Under the pieces are notes generated by a model. It saw nothing but the letters and a program-made list of their open reading frames with translations. It did no database searches and was not told the DNA's origin. Source: Peptococcaceae bacterium (GTDB taxonomy: Bacteria; Bacillota; Dehalobacteriia; UBA7702). From it: 18,718 nt of DNA. Positions 1 through 8,236 of this stretch are shown piece by piece. Made by a program: the position numbers and the translations under genes. The stretch spans positions 1-18,718 of the forward strand of contig DXZC01000028.1 of assembly GCA_019415505.1 (NCBI GenBank), given 5' to 3'. Position 1 is the first letter of the stretch. Each line of letters starts with the position of its first letter.

Positions 1-1852
1 ATTGTTCATTCTTATATTCTGTGCCACCGTTTGATTCATAGCGCAAGGTGTATTCAGTAACGCTGACTAAGCTATACTGGGCTGTAAAGGTCATTTCCCC
101 GGTGATTGGCAAGCTCAACAAGTCCTCATTGGAGTAGGACTTACCATCGTCGCCAAGCCAGCCGGTAAAGCTGTAATCATCGTCGGGGGTAACCGCGGGG
201 ATATCGCAGCCGGCATCCTCCAGGGAAGTATTCTCCGGCACGGTAAACGCGGTTTCACCGGTCAGTGTACCGTGATCGCCGGGCTCGAATGTGACGCTGT
301 AGTTGGTCACTTCAGTAAAGGTGAGGGGAATCAGCTCCCCGGCAAAGTCTGTGAAGTTCTCACCATTGTCCTGCTCGGAGAAAACAAACATCTTGTAGGA
401 GCCATTCAGCAATTCGTCAGGAACAGTCATCTCAATGCTGCCGGACTGAGCAGAGGCCTCGGCGCAGTCCGCCAACTTGCCGTAATAAAGAATATTCTGA
501 CCGCTTGTATCCGTGACAACACAGGATAGGAATTGATTGGTTCCAGTGGCTGCACCTGAATAGTTAAGAACACCCTGGCCAGCGGCAACAGGTATGGTAC
601 GATCAGTTTCAGCAATGATTAAAGTCTGTTCGGGGTGGCTCATGGTAAATTTTACGCTGTCCCCACTCTGGAAGATTTCCTGAGCGCTCTGCAAGCTGTC
701 AAGTTCCGTCAGCGTCACAACATTGCTGCTCTTCCCTCGCTCACCACTGGCAGCAGTGGCGAACATCACCTCATCAAGGTTTAAGTTAAAAGCGGGACGC
801 GCCGGTCCCATTTGCATATAAAAACCATTGCCTTTATAACCAGGACCTTCGTAATTTAAATCCTGATCCATTCCGTCGTAAAGGGAGTTGCCAATATAAA
901 AATTGCGAGAAAGTCCACCAACCTGCAACGTAACATTTCCATATGTTTTATTGGTTGGGGTAAGCAACCAGTAGTAGTCAAAATATTCCAATGCATACGC
1001 GCCTTTAATTGTATCGAAATCCTTGGTTGAGATGGGCCACAGTTTTTGATTTTCCGTAGGCTTTCCGCCGCCCTCTCCAATATCAACCGTTGTAGGTGTT
1101 ATGAGCGCGACTTCCCTTTCTGACATTATATCGGACGCTATCATCTCCATATGCTTTTGATAGGAGCTACCGTGATAATCGGTAGGATTGGTATATCCGC
1201 GTTGACCGCTTTCGGCATCATGGTCCACCTCAAAATACAATGCTCTGGATGTATCGGTCTTTGTATATCCGGGTTCCAGTGTTTCACCGGGCACCTCAAA
1301 GTTAGGATGAATAAGCATCGGCTTATCGCCGGAAATATTACCGTTCGGCGTAATGTGCAGCGCTAAATTTACGCCCTCATGAGTCATAAACTCCGGAAAT
1401 CCACCGTTAATGGGATGATCTTTTTCGTGAATGGTTTCACCAGGGTTTTCTGCCAGGAATTTTTCGTGTTCAGGGTGGGAGTAAGGCTGGGGGTCGTTGC
1501 TGCCGTCCGGCGTGAGATAAATGCAGGTTCGCAGATTAATCCAGCCATATCTGGTTGATTCAAATTCAGCTATGGGAAGGCTATCCAGTCTGTGAAGTAG
1601 CGTTAAGTGCCCGTCAACGGGGTGAACACCGTTTTCGCCATCACCTATGACATACCATTCTTGACTATCGAATCCTATCACCGTGCCCACCTCGGTGTTG
1701 TTGCTCATGGAAATTTCCGGCACCCCAAATGCAAACCCCGTGTTTGCTACTGGTTCATCTCCCGACCCCGCGGCAAAAACAGGAATCGCGCAAAACATCA
1801 CCATTACCAAGACAATTACAAAAAGCTTAGAAAAATTTTTGTTTACTTTCAT
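1..1852 (-). CDS. Secreted surface protein with DUF6273-like region and InlB-type repeats (partial, 3' end outside window)
   Basis: The minus strand is open without a stop from an ATG at 1850-1852 to the window edge, giving at least 617 codons. A strong AGGAGGAG ribosome site lies just upstream (1861-1868). Residues 1 to about 28 form a signal peptide: a Lys-rich start, a hydrophobic core (LFVIVLVMVMF) and an AIPVFAA-like cleavage site. The middle section contains YYWLLTPTNKTYGNVTL and later GPARPAFNLNLDEVMFATAA, which resembles the RPAFNLNLxxVLFTSAA core of DUF6273 surface proteins. A Cys-poor linker with beta-rich character follows. The last visible part (NYSVTFEPGDHGTL, then YSFTGWLGDDGKSY, then MTFTAQY, then TLRYESNGGTEYKNEQ) reads as InlB_B/Listeria-Bacteroides repeats. 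By family this is an extracellular or wall-associated protein of unknown ligand; the anchor would lie beyond the edge. It is not obviously connected to the methyltransferase genes. The open frame and signal peptide are direct observations; the domain names are from memory of motifs. Confidence 0.88.
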   Translation of the reverse strand, partial: MKVNKNFSKLFVIVLVMVMFCAIPVFAAGSGDEPVANTGFAFGVPEISMSNNTEVGTVIGFDSQEWYVIGDGENGVHPVDGHLTLLHRLDSLPIAEFESTRYGWINLRTCIYLTPDGSNDPQPYSHPEHEKFLAENPGETIHEKDHPINGGFPEFMTHEGVNLALHITPNGNISGDKPMLIHPNFEVPGETLEPGYTKTDTSRALYFEVDHDAESGQRGYTNPTDYHGSSYQKHMEMIASDIMSEREVALITPTTVDIGEGGGKPTENQKLWPISTKDFDTIKGAYALEYFDYYWLLTPTNKTYGNVTLQVGGLSRNFYIGNSLYDGMDQDLNYEGPGYKGNGFYMQMGPARPAFNLNLDEVMFATAASGERGKSSNVVTLTELDSLQSAQEIFQSGDSVKFTMSHPEQTLIIAETDRTIPVAAGQGVLNYSGAATGTNQFLSCVVTDTSGQNILYYGKLADCAEASAQSGSIEMTVPDELLNGSYKMFVFSEQDNGENFTDFAGELIPLTFTEVTNYSVTFEPGDHGTLTGETAFTVPENTSLEDAGCDIPAVTPDDDYSFTGWLGDDGKSYSNEDLLSLPITGEMTFTAQYSLVSVTEYTLRYESNGGTEYKNEQ

Positions 1853-1877
1853 TACCGTCTCTCCTCCTTGAAACAAC

Positions 1878-1935
1878 CAGGTATATGCCAGATACCTGTC
1901 CATTAAGTTGATTGCGTAAGATGATTACGTAAGAT
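1878..1935. promoter_or_regulatory. Short dyad and 13-bp tandem repeat upstream of the surface protein gene
   Basis: CAGGTAT at 1878-1884 and ATACCTG at 1892-1898 form a perfect 7-bp inverted repeat in the 5' leader of the minus-strand surface protein gene, about 25 bp before its start codon. Next to it, GATTGCGTAAGAT (1910-1922) is followed directly by GATTACGTAAGAT (1923-1935), a tandem 13-bp repeat with one mismatch. Their position between the likely promoter and the gene suggests an operator or leader hairpin; no regulator can be named. Confidence 0.35.
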
Positions 1936-1952
1936 GCAGATGCAATGGGTGG

Positions 1953-2213
1953 ATTGTCAAAAGGTGTAGTTTTAGAGAAACCATTATGCTGAAAACGCTA
2001 TATATAAAAAAATATGTTGTATTAATATAAATCCGTCTATTACTAAAAAGTGTACTTTTTGACAACCATAGCTTAGAGGAGAGAACGACTAAATCTAAAA
2101 AATAATTAGGCGAGGTTGGAGTCTAATTTCTGGTAATTATTTGACTTATTGAATTTTAAATGGTATAATTATGATGTAATAGTAATTGTCAAAAAGTACA
2201 CTTTTTGACAATT
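1953..2213. repeat. Three copies of a GTCAAAAAGTGTACTTTTTGAC-like palindrome in an AT-rich spacer
   Basis: The best copy (2184-2213) has 14-bp arms, AATTGTCAAAAAGT and ACTTTTTGACAATT, around a 2-bp centre. A second copy (2045-2065) is an exact 21-nt reverse complement of part of the first. A third, degraded copy (1953-1976) reads ATTGTCAAAAGGTGTAGTTT. The 2045 and 2184 copies thus bound an AT-rich block of about 170 bp in inverted orientation. This could be a multi-site operator for the divergent or downstream gene, or the ends of a small non-autonomous element. No target-site duplication was recognised. The rest of 1976-2407 shows no coding potential and no RNA gene that could be identified. 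Confidence 0.5.
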
Positions 2214-2407
2214 TTGTTATGATTATTACTCTTTTCTAGCAAGATAAAGTCTGTATCTAAAATTATTAAATAAATATTGGACTTTCTAATATTTAATGAA
2301 ATTAAAAACAAAAAGTAATATTATCAACAGATAAATAACCTGGTTCAATAATTAAAATTAATAAAATGCAATCATTAAAACACTGATACAAAATAATGCT
2401 AATTATA

Positions 2408-2447
2408 AAACAGAGCTGACAGGCGCTTGGGCCAGTCAGCTCTGTTT
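2408..2447 (-). terminator. Intrinsic terminator after the mttB1-BCCT-hyuA operon
   Basis: AAACAGAGCTGAC (2408-2420) pairs perfectly with GTCAGCTCTGTTT (2435-2447) around a 14-nt loop. On the minus strand the hairpin is followed by a TTTTATAATT tail. It lies about 170 nt beyond the stop codon of the hydantoinase-like gene and no other minus-strand gene intervenes, so it probably ends that operon. Confidence 0.75.
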
Positions 2448-2614
2448 ACATTATAAGCAAGGCATAAAAAAGTTTTTGTGGTTCAATTCAACACAATTTA
2501 AGCTTGTTTAGATAAAATACTGCGTTAGGCAAATATCTATTCACCAATAAAATTGGGGATAGTCCCTTACCGGCATACACCGGAGCAAAAAGGTGTGGAG
2601 TATTGACAAGAAAA

Positions 2615-4687
2615 TCAAGTTACAGTGGGTATTTTGGAGTAATCCGGGGCCTTATCCTTGCCCCAAAAGGCGCCCAGCAGTGATTTTCCCTGGGGCGCTG
2701 TAGGCGATTTTACCATCTGGCCTACAGCGGAAATGTCAAGATTAGTCTCAATCAATTGGGCGTTACCTTCAGGACCTTTTACCCCGGAATCCCGGCGGTC
2801 AACGAGAATTTCATAATCAGAAATCCCCTGCCCTTTCATTTCTGAGGCGATTTTAGCCTTGGTTTGGGCAATGGCAGTTTCTATGGCCCGGCCCATGGCG
2901 TCATCTTCACTATTTACCGCCGCTTTCAGGGGGATTTTGCCCCAGGGGGTAAAGATAGAAATCCCCTCCACGCCATGGTTTTGTACCACAACATGGTACA
3001 GAGACATTACTTTGCCGACAGCGGCGCCAATAGCATTGGCAGCATAATTATATTCTGGAAAAACCGCTGTGGTGTGGTATTTCGCCGCGGCGGGGGGCAG
3101 CCAAAACCGAGTGGGCGCGCCAATACCGATAATCGGCATTTGCAGGTGGAAGGAGTTACAAAGGAGGGCATCGCCCTTTTCCTTGGTGGCGCTGTTGAAA
3201 AAATAGGCCATAACTTTATCCTCTTGAAAAGGGTTGATATCCACTTTTTCATAAGTTAGGGCGCTGTCTAAGATTACGCGGCACATTGCTTCAGTTATAC
3301 CTTCCTTGGCTTTTTGCAGGAAAGCGGCAAAGTCAAGGCCCATTTTTTTTGCCAACATCTCAGCGGCGAGCTGGCCGGCAGAGGCGTCACCGTAAGGATA
3401 TTCCTGTTCAAGGCAAAGAATATCCGTGGGTGTAAAGCCCACGATACCGAGGATGGCGTGATCCAACAAGTCATCCAGTTGCATTAACTCCAAGGGCAGA
3501 CCAACACGGCGGATGAGCTCGCCGCAAGTGTGGGGGCCGTCTGCCACAGCAGCGACCACCTTTTGCTGAACCTCGGTGAGCTCCATATGGGGCGAAGGAG
3601 CATGAAACAGGAAAAAGCCTTCAAAAGCTTGGTTATGGAGCAGACCAATGGGATTTTTGCTGGCATATGCCAACTCCGCCAGATAATGAGGCTGGTCCTT
3701 GGCAATAACGGAAACAGGCCAACTGCGGCGGGGGCCAATTTGCAAAACGCCACTGGCGTCCACCTGAATCCGGCTGTCGCCCCCCAAACCTGAGGTAGTG
3801 ACCTCCGCGGCGGCAACCCGGGTACGCCAGCCCCCCACCTTAGCCCCTTCAGGCTCCAAGCGGGGCAAACCATTTTTTAACACGGCAATATCCGTAGTGG
3901 TGCCTCCCATATCGAGGACAAGGGCATTGGCGGAATCATGCAGGAATGTGGCCCCGATAATACTGGCGGCAGGGCCGGAAAGTATTGTTTCAATGGGGCG
4001 CTCACGGGTAAGGGACTCATTCATCAGGCTGCCGTCACCCTTGACTACCATAATAGGAATATTTAAGCCAAGCTCACTTAAAACCTGCTTTACAGCACAG
4101 AGCAAGTTATCGATTATAAAGATTAAACGGGCGTTCAGTACGGAAGTTACAGTACGCTCCTGAATACCCAAAGCTGTAGTAAGCTCGTGAGCGGCCACCA
4201 CGGGAACGCCCAGGCTCTCTTGGGCCATTTTTTTTACTATATTTTCATGATTTTGATTGCGCACGCTGCAAATTCCGGAAACAGCAATGGCGTCCACCTT
4301 ATCGGCGAGGCTCTCAAGGGCCTCTTTGGTTTTCATCATATCAAGGGGTTCTATTTCCTCACCCCGAATATTGTGCTTCCCAGGCAAGACGCGGTATTCA
4401 CATGGGGGCAATTCCGCCAGCGGTTCATGCCCCAAAAGCAACAAGCCTACCCGGCAGCCGCGGTTTTCCACAATGGCGTTTGTGGCCAAAGTAGTAGAAA
4501 TGGCGATATAAGCGGCGGACTTTAAATCATAATCCGCTAATTTATGAACTGTTTTGCGGATGCCCAGCAGCAAATCCTGATGAGTGGTGGGAGATTTTAC
4601 CGCGGCTAGTATTTCTTTTGTATCTAGATCGACGATGACGCCATCAGTAAACGTACCCCCGGTGTCAATGCCAATTACAGTGGCCAT
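2615..4687 (-). CDS. Hydantoinase/oxoprolinase (HyuA-like, ASKHA-fold) family protein
   Basis: This is a 690-residue protein with an AGGAGG ribosome site just before the ATG at 4687. The N-terminal phosphate-binding loop GIDTGGTFTDGVIVD is at residues 6-20. SGPAAS (237-242), DMGGTTTD (259-266) and TTSGLGGDS (297-305) are the further nucleotide-site motifs of HyuA/oxoprolinase actin-like ATPases. Residues of about 369-420 look like a small winged-helix-type insertion (ELTEVQQKVVAAVADGPHT onward). Family members use ATP to open lactam or hydantoin rings, normally with a HyuB partner; none is present here. The gene is third in an apparent operon, 83 bp after the BCCT gene. That context points to a role in processing a methylated amine or imide, or in activating the methyl-transfer system. 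RamA-type corrinoid activators also carry an ASKHA ATPase domain, but no Fe-S cysteine cluster was seen here. Family assignment is firm; substrate is unknown. Confidence 0.9.
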   Translation of the reverse strand: MATVIGIDTGGTFTDGVIVDLDTKEILAAVKSPTTHQDLLLGIRKTVHKLADYDLKSAAYIAISTTLATNAIVENRGCRVGLLLLGHEPLAELPPCEYRVLPGKHNIRGEEIEPLDMMKTKEALESLADKVDAIAVSGICSVRNQNHENIVKKMAQESLGVPVVAAHELTTALGIQERTVTSVLNARLIFIIDNLLCAVKQVLSELGLNIPIMVVKGDGSLMNESLTRERPIETILSGPAASIIGATFLHDSANALVLDMGGTTTDIAVLKNGLPRLEPEGAKVGGWRTRVAAAEVTTSGLGGDSRIQVDASGVLQIGPRRSWPVSVIAKDQPHYLAELAYASKNPIGLLHNQAFEGFFLFHAPSPHMELTEVQQKVVAAVADGPHTCGELIRRVGLPLELMQLDDLLDHAILGIVGFTPTDILCLEQEYPYGDASAGQLAAEMLAKKMGLDFAAFLQKAKEGITEAMCRVILDSALTYEKVDINPFQEDKVMAYFFNSATKEKGDALLCNSFHLQMPIIGIGAPTRFWLPPAAAKYHTTAVFPEYNYAANAIGAAVGKVMSLYHVVVQNHGVEGISIFTPWGKIPLKAAVNSEDDAMGRAIETAIAQTKAKIASEMKGQGISDYEILVDRRDSGVKGPEGNAQLIETNLDISAVGQMVKSPTAPQGKSLLGAFWGKDKAPDYSKIPTVT

Positions 4688-4729
4688 ATCGATCCCTCCT
4701 TAAAATGGTTATTGTAATATTTATTGAGA

Positions 4730-4777
4730 TGTTTATTTCCGAGCCGCCAGATGTTTATTTCTGGGGCTGTTTATTTC
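4730..4777 (-). repeat. Three short repeats around the BCCT stop codon
   Basis: In the sense (minus) direction GAAATAAACA occurs three times, at 4768-4777, 4752-4761 and 4730-4739. The first copy includes the last Lys codon and the TAA stop of the BCCT gene. The copies fill most of the gap before the next gene. Slippage or small tandem duplication is the simplest origin. A role in mRNA processing or translational spacing is possible but unsupported. Confidence 0.5.
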
Positions 4778-6318
4778 TGGATTGGTAGATTTTTTTTCTT
4801 TCTGACAATAAACTTGGCCTCCGGGGCGTATAGTCCCTTTAACATAGAGACGATAAAAGCAAGCATCAAAAATAGCAGGGGGAAAGATGCCAAGGTGGCC
4901 AGCATTTTTGTGCCGTCAACACCGGCAAAGCAAATCATTACATAGGCCAGAGCCCCCATAATAATGCCCCAAACCAGTTTCATGAGCAGGGGCGGCTCCT
5001 CGCTGCTGCCGGAGTTCCCGGAGCTGAGAATAGCCGCGGCGGAAGTCATGGAATCGGCCATAGTAACAAAGGAAATCATTATAACCACCAGAAATACAAT
5101 GACCAGCAAAGTGCCGAGGGGCATCTGAGAAAAGAAGGCAAATACCGCGCTTTCAGTACCATTCTCCGCTAAAGCCGTCACTAAATCAAAGGCACCGCTG
5201 AGCTGCATATCAATGGCAGTACCGCCAAAAACGGTAAACCAGATGAGACCAAAGGCAGCGGGACCTAAAAAATTGACCAACAGGAATTCACGAACAGTAC
5301 GACCATAGCAAAGCCGGGTAAGGAACACACCCACCACAGGAGCATAGGCAATCCAAGCAGCCCAGTAGAAAATACTCCACCAGCGGGACCAATCTTCCCC
5401 GCTATCCACGCCGAGATAAGTGGATTTAACAAAGAAAGTTGTTACGAATTCACCCATGCCCTGAGTACCCAGTTGCAGAATATAGGCAGTAGGGCCAACG
5501 CAAAGTATGAACACAAGCACCAGGGCATAAAGCTTGATATTTTGGTCAGCAAGCCATTTTAAGCCTCTATCCATACCCAGGGCGCTGGAACCAATAAAAG
5601 CAACCACAATGACAATGGCAATAACCAGCCACATAAGGGGATTAGCCGGCCAGCCGGAAAGAAAATTAACGCCGCTGCTCACTTGCATGATACCCATGCC
5701 AAGGGAAGTAGAGATGCCGCCAACAATGGCAAACAGGGAAACAGCGTCCACCACTTTGCCGACGCCGCCGTTGCACTTATCGCCCATGAGGAAATAAAGG
5801 GCGGAACTAATAGCTAATTTCTGCTGATAATTATAGACAGCCAGGGCAATGGGGATAGCAGCCAAATTATAGAGGGCATAGGGGGTGATGGACCAATGGA
5901 GATAACAGGTGGAGATAGAGAACATCACCGCTTCGCCGCTGAATGGTTCTAGGCCCAAGGCCGGGTTCGCCAGATGAGTAATGGGCTCGGCAACGCCCCA
6001 GAAAACAATACCAATAGCCACGCCGCCGCAGAGGCACATAGCAAACCATTGGAAGAAGGTATATTTTGGCTTAGCGTCGGGACCGCCAAAGCGGATTTTG
6101 CCCGCTTTAGAGCAAAAAATTACCAGTAAAAGGATAACAGCTACCAGCGCGATCAGGGCGTAAAGCCAGTCAAAATAATCTGTTACCCAGGTATAAGCCC
6201 CGTTCATTACCAGGGCAAAATTTGCCTCATTAATAAAACTGATAATCACGGCGCCAACCAATAAAAGAAAAGGCGGCCAAAAAATTGCATGATTGATTTT
6301 AAAACTTTTCTTTGCCAT
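4771..6318 (-). CDS. BCCT-family betaine/carnitine/choline-type transporter
   Basis: This is a 515-residue integral membrane protein with about 12 hydrophobic segments. The start is taken as the ATG at 6318, which has an AAGGGGTG ribosome site six bases upstream; a GTG nine bases earlier is also open. The BCCT signature is clear: GGVAIGIVFWGVAEPITHL (TM3 region), then SRWWSIFYWAAWIAYAPVVG and FLTRLCYGRTVREF (TM8 and following loop). In BetP and CaiT the TM8 motif reads FYWAWW with a tandem Trp pair that contacts the quaternary ammonium group. Here the first Trp of the pair is Ala and only the second remains, so substrate preference may differ. Family knowledge: these proteins import or exchange quaternary amines at the inner membrane. 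Lying directly after mttB1 in the same direction, it probably supplies the methyltransferase substrate. Confidence 0.93.
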   Translation of the reverse strand: MAKKSFKINHAIFWPPFLLLVGAVIISFINEANFALVMNGAYTWVTDYFDWLYALIALVAVILLLVIFCSKAGKIRFGGPDAKPKYTFFQWFAMCLCGGVAIGIVFWGVAEPITHLANPALGLEPFSGEAVMFSISTCYLHWSITPYALYNLAAIPIALAVYNYQQKLAISSALYFLMGDKCNGGVGKVVDAVSLFAIVGGISTSLGMGIMQVSSGVNFLSGWPANPLMWLVIAIVIVVAFIGSSALGMDRGLKWLADQNIKLYALVLVFILCVGPTAYILQLGTQGMGEFVTTFFVKSTYLGVDSGEDWSRWWSIFYWAAWIAYAPVVGVFLTRLCYGRTVREFLLVNFLGPAAFGLIWFTVFGGTAIDMQLSGAFDLVTALAENGTESAVFAFFSQMPLGTLLVIVFLVVIMISFVTMADSMTSAAAILSSGNSGSSEEPPLLMKLVWGIIMGALAYVMICFAGVDGTKMLATLASFPLLFLMLAFIVSMLKGLYAPEAKFIVRKKKNLPIQK

Positions 6319-6356
6319 GACTTTCACCCCTTTAGGAAAAAATTATAATCACATCA

Positions 6357-6382
6357 GCCCGGAGCCTTGTGTGGCTCCGGGC
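6357..6382 (-). terminator. GC-rich hairpin between mttB1 and the BCCT gene
   Basis: GCCCGGAGCC (6357-6366) and GGCTCCGGGC (6373-6382) form a perfect 10-bp stem with a 6-nt loop, about 60 nt after the mttB1 stop. On the minus strand the tail TGATGTGATTATAATTTTTT is only loosely U-rich and starts late. It may be a partial terminator that lowers transporter expression relative to the methyltransferase, or a stabilising 3' hairpin for the mttB1 message. Confidence 0.6.
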
Positions 6383-6440
6383 CTATGTTTCCGCCTCGAA
6401 ACATACCAAAGGTCGGTAATACTGCAATATCTATAAGCTA

Positions 6441-7904
6441 TTATTCGCTAACCCTCTTTACAGCTTTATCGAGAATAGCGTCTAACTGAGCAATTACATC
6501 TGCGGGCAACTCAGGAACCTGATGTTCAGCCAGAAGCTTTTTCGTTCTTTCGTGCATTCTGGTGCGGAAGTCAGTGGGGTTTGCTTTCCAAATATCGTAT
6601 CTCTGCCTGTCCATGAGGTTGGGGAACCAAAGCTCATTTTTGAAATTTTCAAAGGTATGCATATGGGTAATGAATTCACCGCCGGGACCAATTTCCTTGA
6701 TAACGTCAAGAGCGAGCTTTTCCGGGGTGATTTCCACGCCCCGACGGATACGGCGGGCATAACCAATAGCTTCGTCAGCCATGGTGATAAGATCAAGGTG
6801 GGAGGAAGCGGCGGATTCCATGAAGCCCACGTCATGGACGAGGTTGCCGCCGGAAAGGCAGTTCACCAGGGAGGTAAAGGCACATTCCAGAGCGCACTGT
6901 TCGTCAACAACTTTGGAGTCAGAGGCGCAAGCCGTTTCCCAGCAGGGCAAATCAAGGTAATGATAGATATCAGCAACCAAGCTTTCGCCCAGGCAGTGTT
7001 CGGGAGTACCGTAAGCGGCCTGAGTGGTGTTCATGTCCACAGTCAGGGTTACGCAGGTAGCAACATAGCCGTTACCAGGGCGCACAGACTGGCAGAGTAC
7101 AAGGCCCGCCAGGTTTTCCGCGATACCCAGGGTGATAGAACCGGCGATAGTCATGGGAGATACGCAGCCCAGCTGCACACCGGAGGGCCAGAGAACTGTC
7201 ATGCCCTGTTCCGCGCAGTAAACGTGCTTACGGGCAGCGTCAGCAGGAACGGTAAGAGGAGTTACAGGGTCCCCGGCATAACAAATAGCAAAGGGCTTTT
7301 CCTGGAAAGCTTCCCAACTGCCCCGCACGGCGGCGAGCATTTCAAACTGCTCCGCCAAACCTTCCACATCCACACCCCAGCAAACTATGGGTTTGGTGGT
7401 ATTCTGCAACATTTCGTGCATTTCACAGGTATCGGCGATGAGGGGATTCCAGTCACGAATACCGGCTAAGGACATGATGAAGTCGATGTTGTCAAGGGCG
7501 TCGGAGAGTCTGGCGCTATTGGCAACGTCGGATTTTTTGGCTTCCCGTCTTTCGTAGGTTTCAAAGTCATAGTAAAAGGGGTTGGTGGGGCCGTTGCCAA
7601 AGTAAGTATTGTTGCCGCCAACATCCATAGCGAGTTCGCCAAAGCGGTTGTAAACCATAATGTGGGAAGGCGCGGTGCTAATAGCTTGCTTTACCAGTTC
7701 CCTATCAATATAAACCCTGGTGCCTTCGACACGACAGCCGTATTTTGCCATATAGTCTCTGGCCTTTTCATCCATGATGTCGGTGCCAACTTCTTCCAAA
7801 ATTTCAAACGCACCGTTGAGAATTAACTCAATCTGCTCTTCATTCGCTACATGATAACGCATTAAGTTTTCTTTGTAATGGGAGGTGACGCCTTCGATTG
7901 CCAT
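6441..7904 (-). CDS. MttB-family (non-pyrrolysine) corrinoid-dependent methyltransferase, mttB1
   Basis: A 487-residue protein that starts at an ATG with an AAAGGAG ribosome site ten bases upstream. It matches the trimethylamine methyltransferase MttB superfamily in length and in conserved blocks: NTYFGNGPTNP (99-109), PSGVQLGCVSPMTIAGS (about 240-256), YGTPEHCLGES (298-308), SDSKVVDEQ (328-336) and NLVHDVGFMES (354-364). No in-frame amber codon interrupts it, so it belongs to the pyrrolysine-free branch. In other anaerobes that branch includes enzymes that transfer a methyl group from glycine betaine, proline betaine, carnitine or similar compounds to a corrinoid protein. Roughly half of its residues are shared with mttB3 in this window. 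First gene of an apparent operon with the BCCT and HyuA-like genes, driven by the sigma-54 promoter at 7998-8014. The actual substrate cannot be read from the sequence. Confidence 0.92.
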   Translation of the reverse strand: MAIEGVTSHYKENLMRYHVANEEQIELILNGAFEILEEVGTDIMDEKARDYMAKYGCRVEGTRVYIDRELVKQAISTAPSHIMVYNRFGELAMDVGGNNTYFGNGPTNPFYYDFETYERREAKKSDVANSARLSDALDNIDFIMSLAGIRDWNPLIADTCEMHEMLQNTTKPIVCWGVDVEGLAEQFEMLAAVRGSWEAFQEKPFAICYAGDPVTPLTVPADAARKHVYCAEQGMTVLWPSGVQLGCVSPMTIAGSITLGIAENLAGLVLCQSVRPGNGYVATCVTLTVDMNTTQAAYGTPEHCLGESLVADIYHYLDLPCWETACASDSKVVDEQCALECAFTSLVNCLSGGNLVHDVGFMESAASSHLDLITMADEAIGYARRIRRGVEITPEKLALDVIKEIGPGGEFITHMHTFENFKNELWFPNLMDRQRYDIWKANPTDFRTRMHERTKKLLAEHQVPELPADVIAQLDAILDKAVKRVSE

Positions 7905-7975
7905 AATTAATAGTCTCCTTTCAAGTCTTAAATCTTTAACTTTACTGGCTGCAAAATTTTTTAATTTAATTCATT

Positions 7976-7985
7976 GTCGTGAACA
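7976..7985 (-). promoter_or_regulatory. CGTGAACA motif at +3 of the mttB1 transcript
   Basis: The plus strand reads GTCGTGAACA, so the mttB1 transcript would carry UGUUCACGAC starting at about +3 (predicted +1 near 7987). Exactly 13 bases separate it from the -12 GC pair, the same distance as at mttB3. Three further copies lie in the MFS leader in the opposite sense relative to transcription. It could be an operator placed on the start site, or an RNA pairing element. Confidence 0.55.
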
Positions 7986-7997
7986 CTTATGCGTTAA

Positions 7998-8014
7998 TGC
8001 AAGAGATATGCCAA
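7998..8014 (-). promoter_or_regulatory. Sigma-54 (-24/-12) promoter of mttB1
   Basis: Read on the minus strand, the site is TTGGCATATCTCTTGCA. The invariant GG and GC are exactly ten bases apart, and the sequence matches the TGGCAC-N5-TTGC consensus at all but one position. The predicted start of transcription is near 7987, giving a leader of about 80 nt. The neighbouring divergent gene encodes a sigma-54-dependent activator, which fits. Confidence 0.85.
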
Positions 8015-8150
8015 AAAAAAGAAAAACAGGGAAAAAGATTTATTGCAAAATAAAAGCTACCATAATATAATTAATATATCATCTGTAATAAAAGTCACAT
8101 TGTTGGTCACCTTAAAATATTCTACAAATCAAAAAAATAACGGCATAATT

Positions 8151-8179
8151 CTTTGCGCGCAAAATATTTTGCCGCAAAG
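8151..8179. promoter_or_regulatory. Nested dyads, candidate upstream activator site for mttB1
   Basis: The perfect 14-bp palindrome GCAAAATATTTTGC (8159-8172) sits inside a second pair of arms, CTTTGCG (8151-8157) and CGCAAAG (8173-8179). It lies about 165-190 bp upstream of the predicted mttB1 start, a usual distance for sigma-54 activator binding. It fits the pattern GCAA-N6-TTGC, which also occurs in the mttB3/activator 2 spacer. The rest of 8015-8236 is AT-rich; a further imperfect dyad is near 8210-8230 and no other gene is visible. Confidence 0.55.
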
Positions 8180-8236
8180 ATTTTTGCTATTTTGAATATT
8201 TTGTCAATAAATATTTACAAAAGGGAGGTGTAAATA

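Noticed and set aside
1953..2213. CRISPR array
   Set aside because: Only three unequal copies with spacings of about 90 and 140 bp in differing orientation, without regular spacers or cas genes.
6522..7469. A 315-codon plus-strand open frame opposite mttB1
   Set aside because: It lies wholly antisense to a well-supported MttB-family gene, has no family resemblance, and is explained by the codon bias of the real gene.
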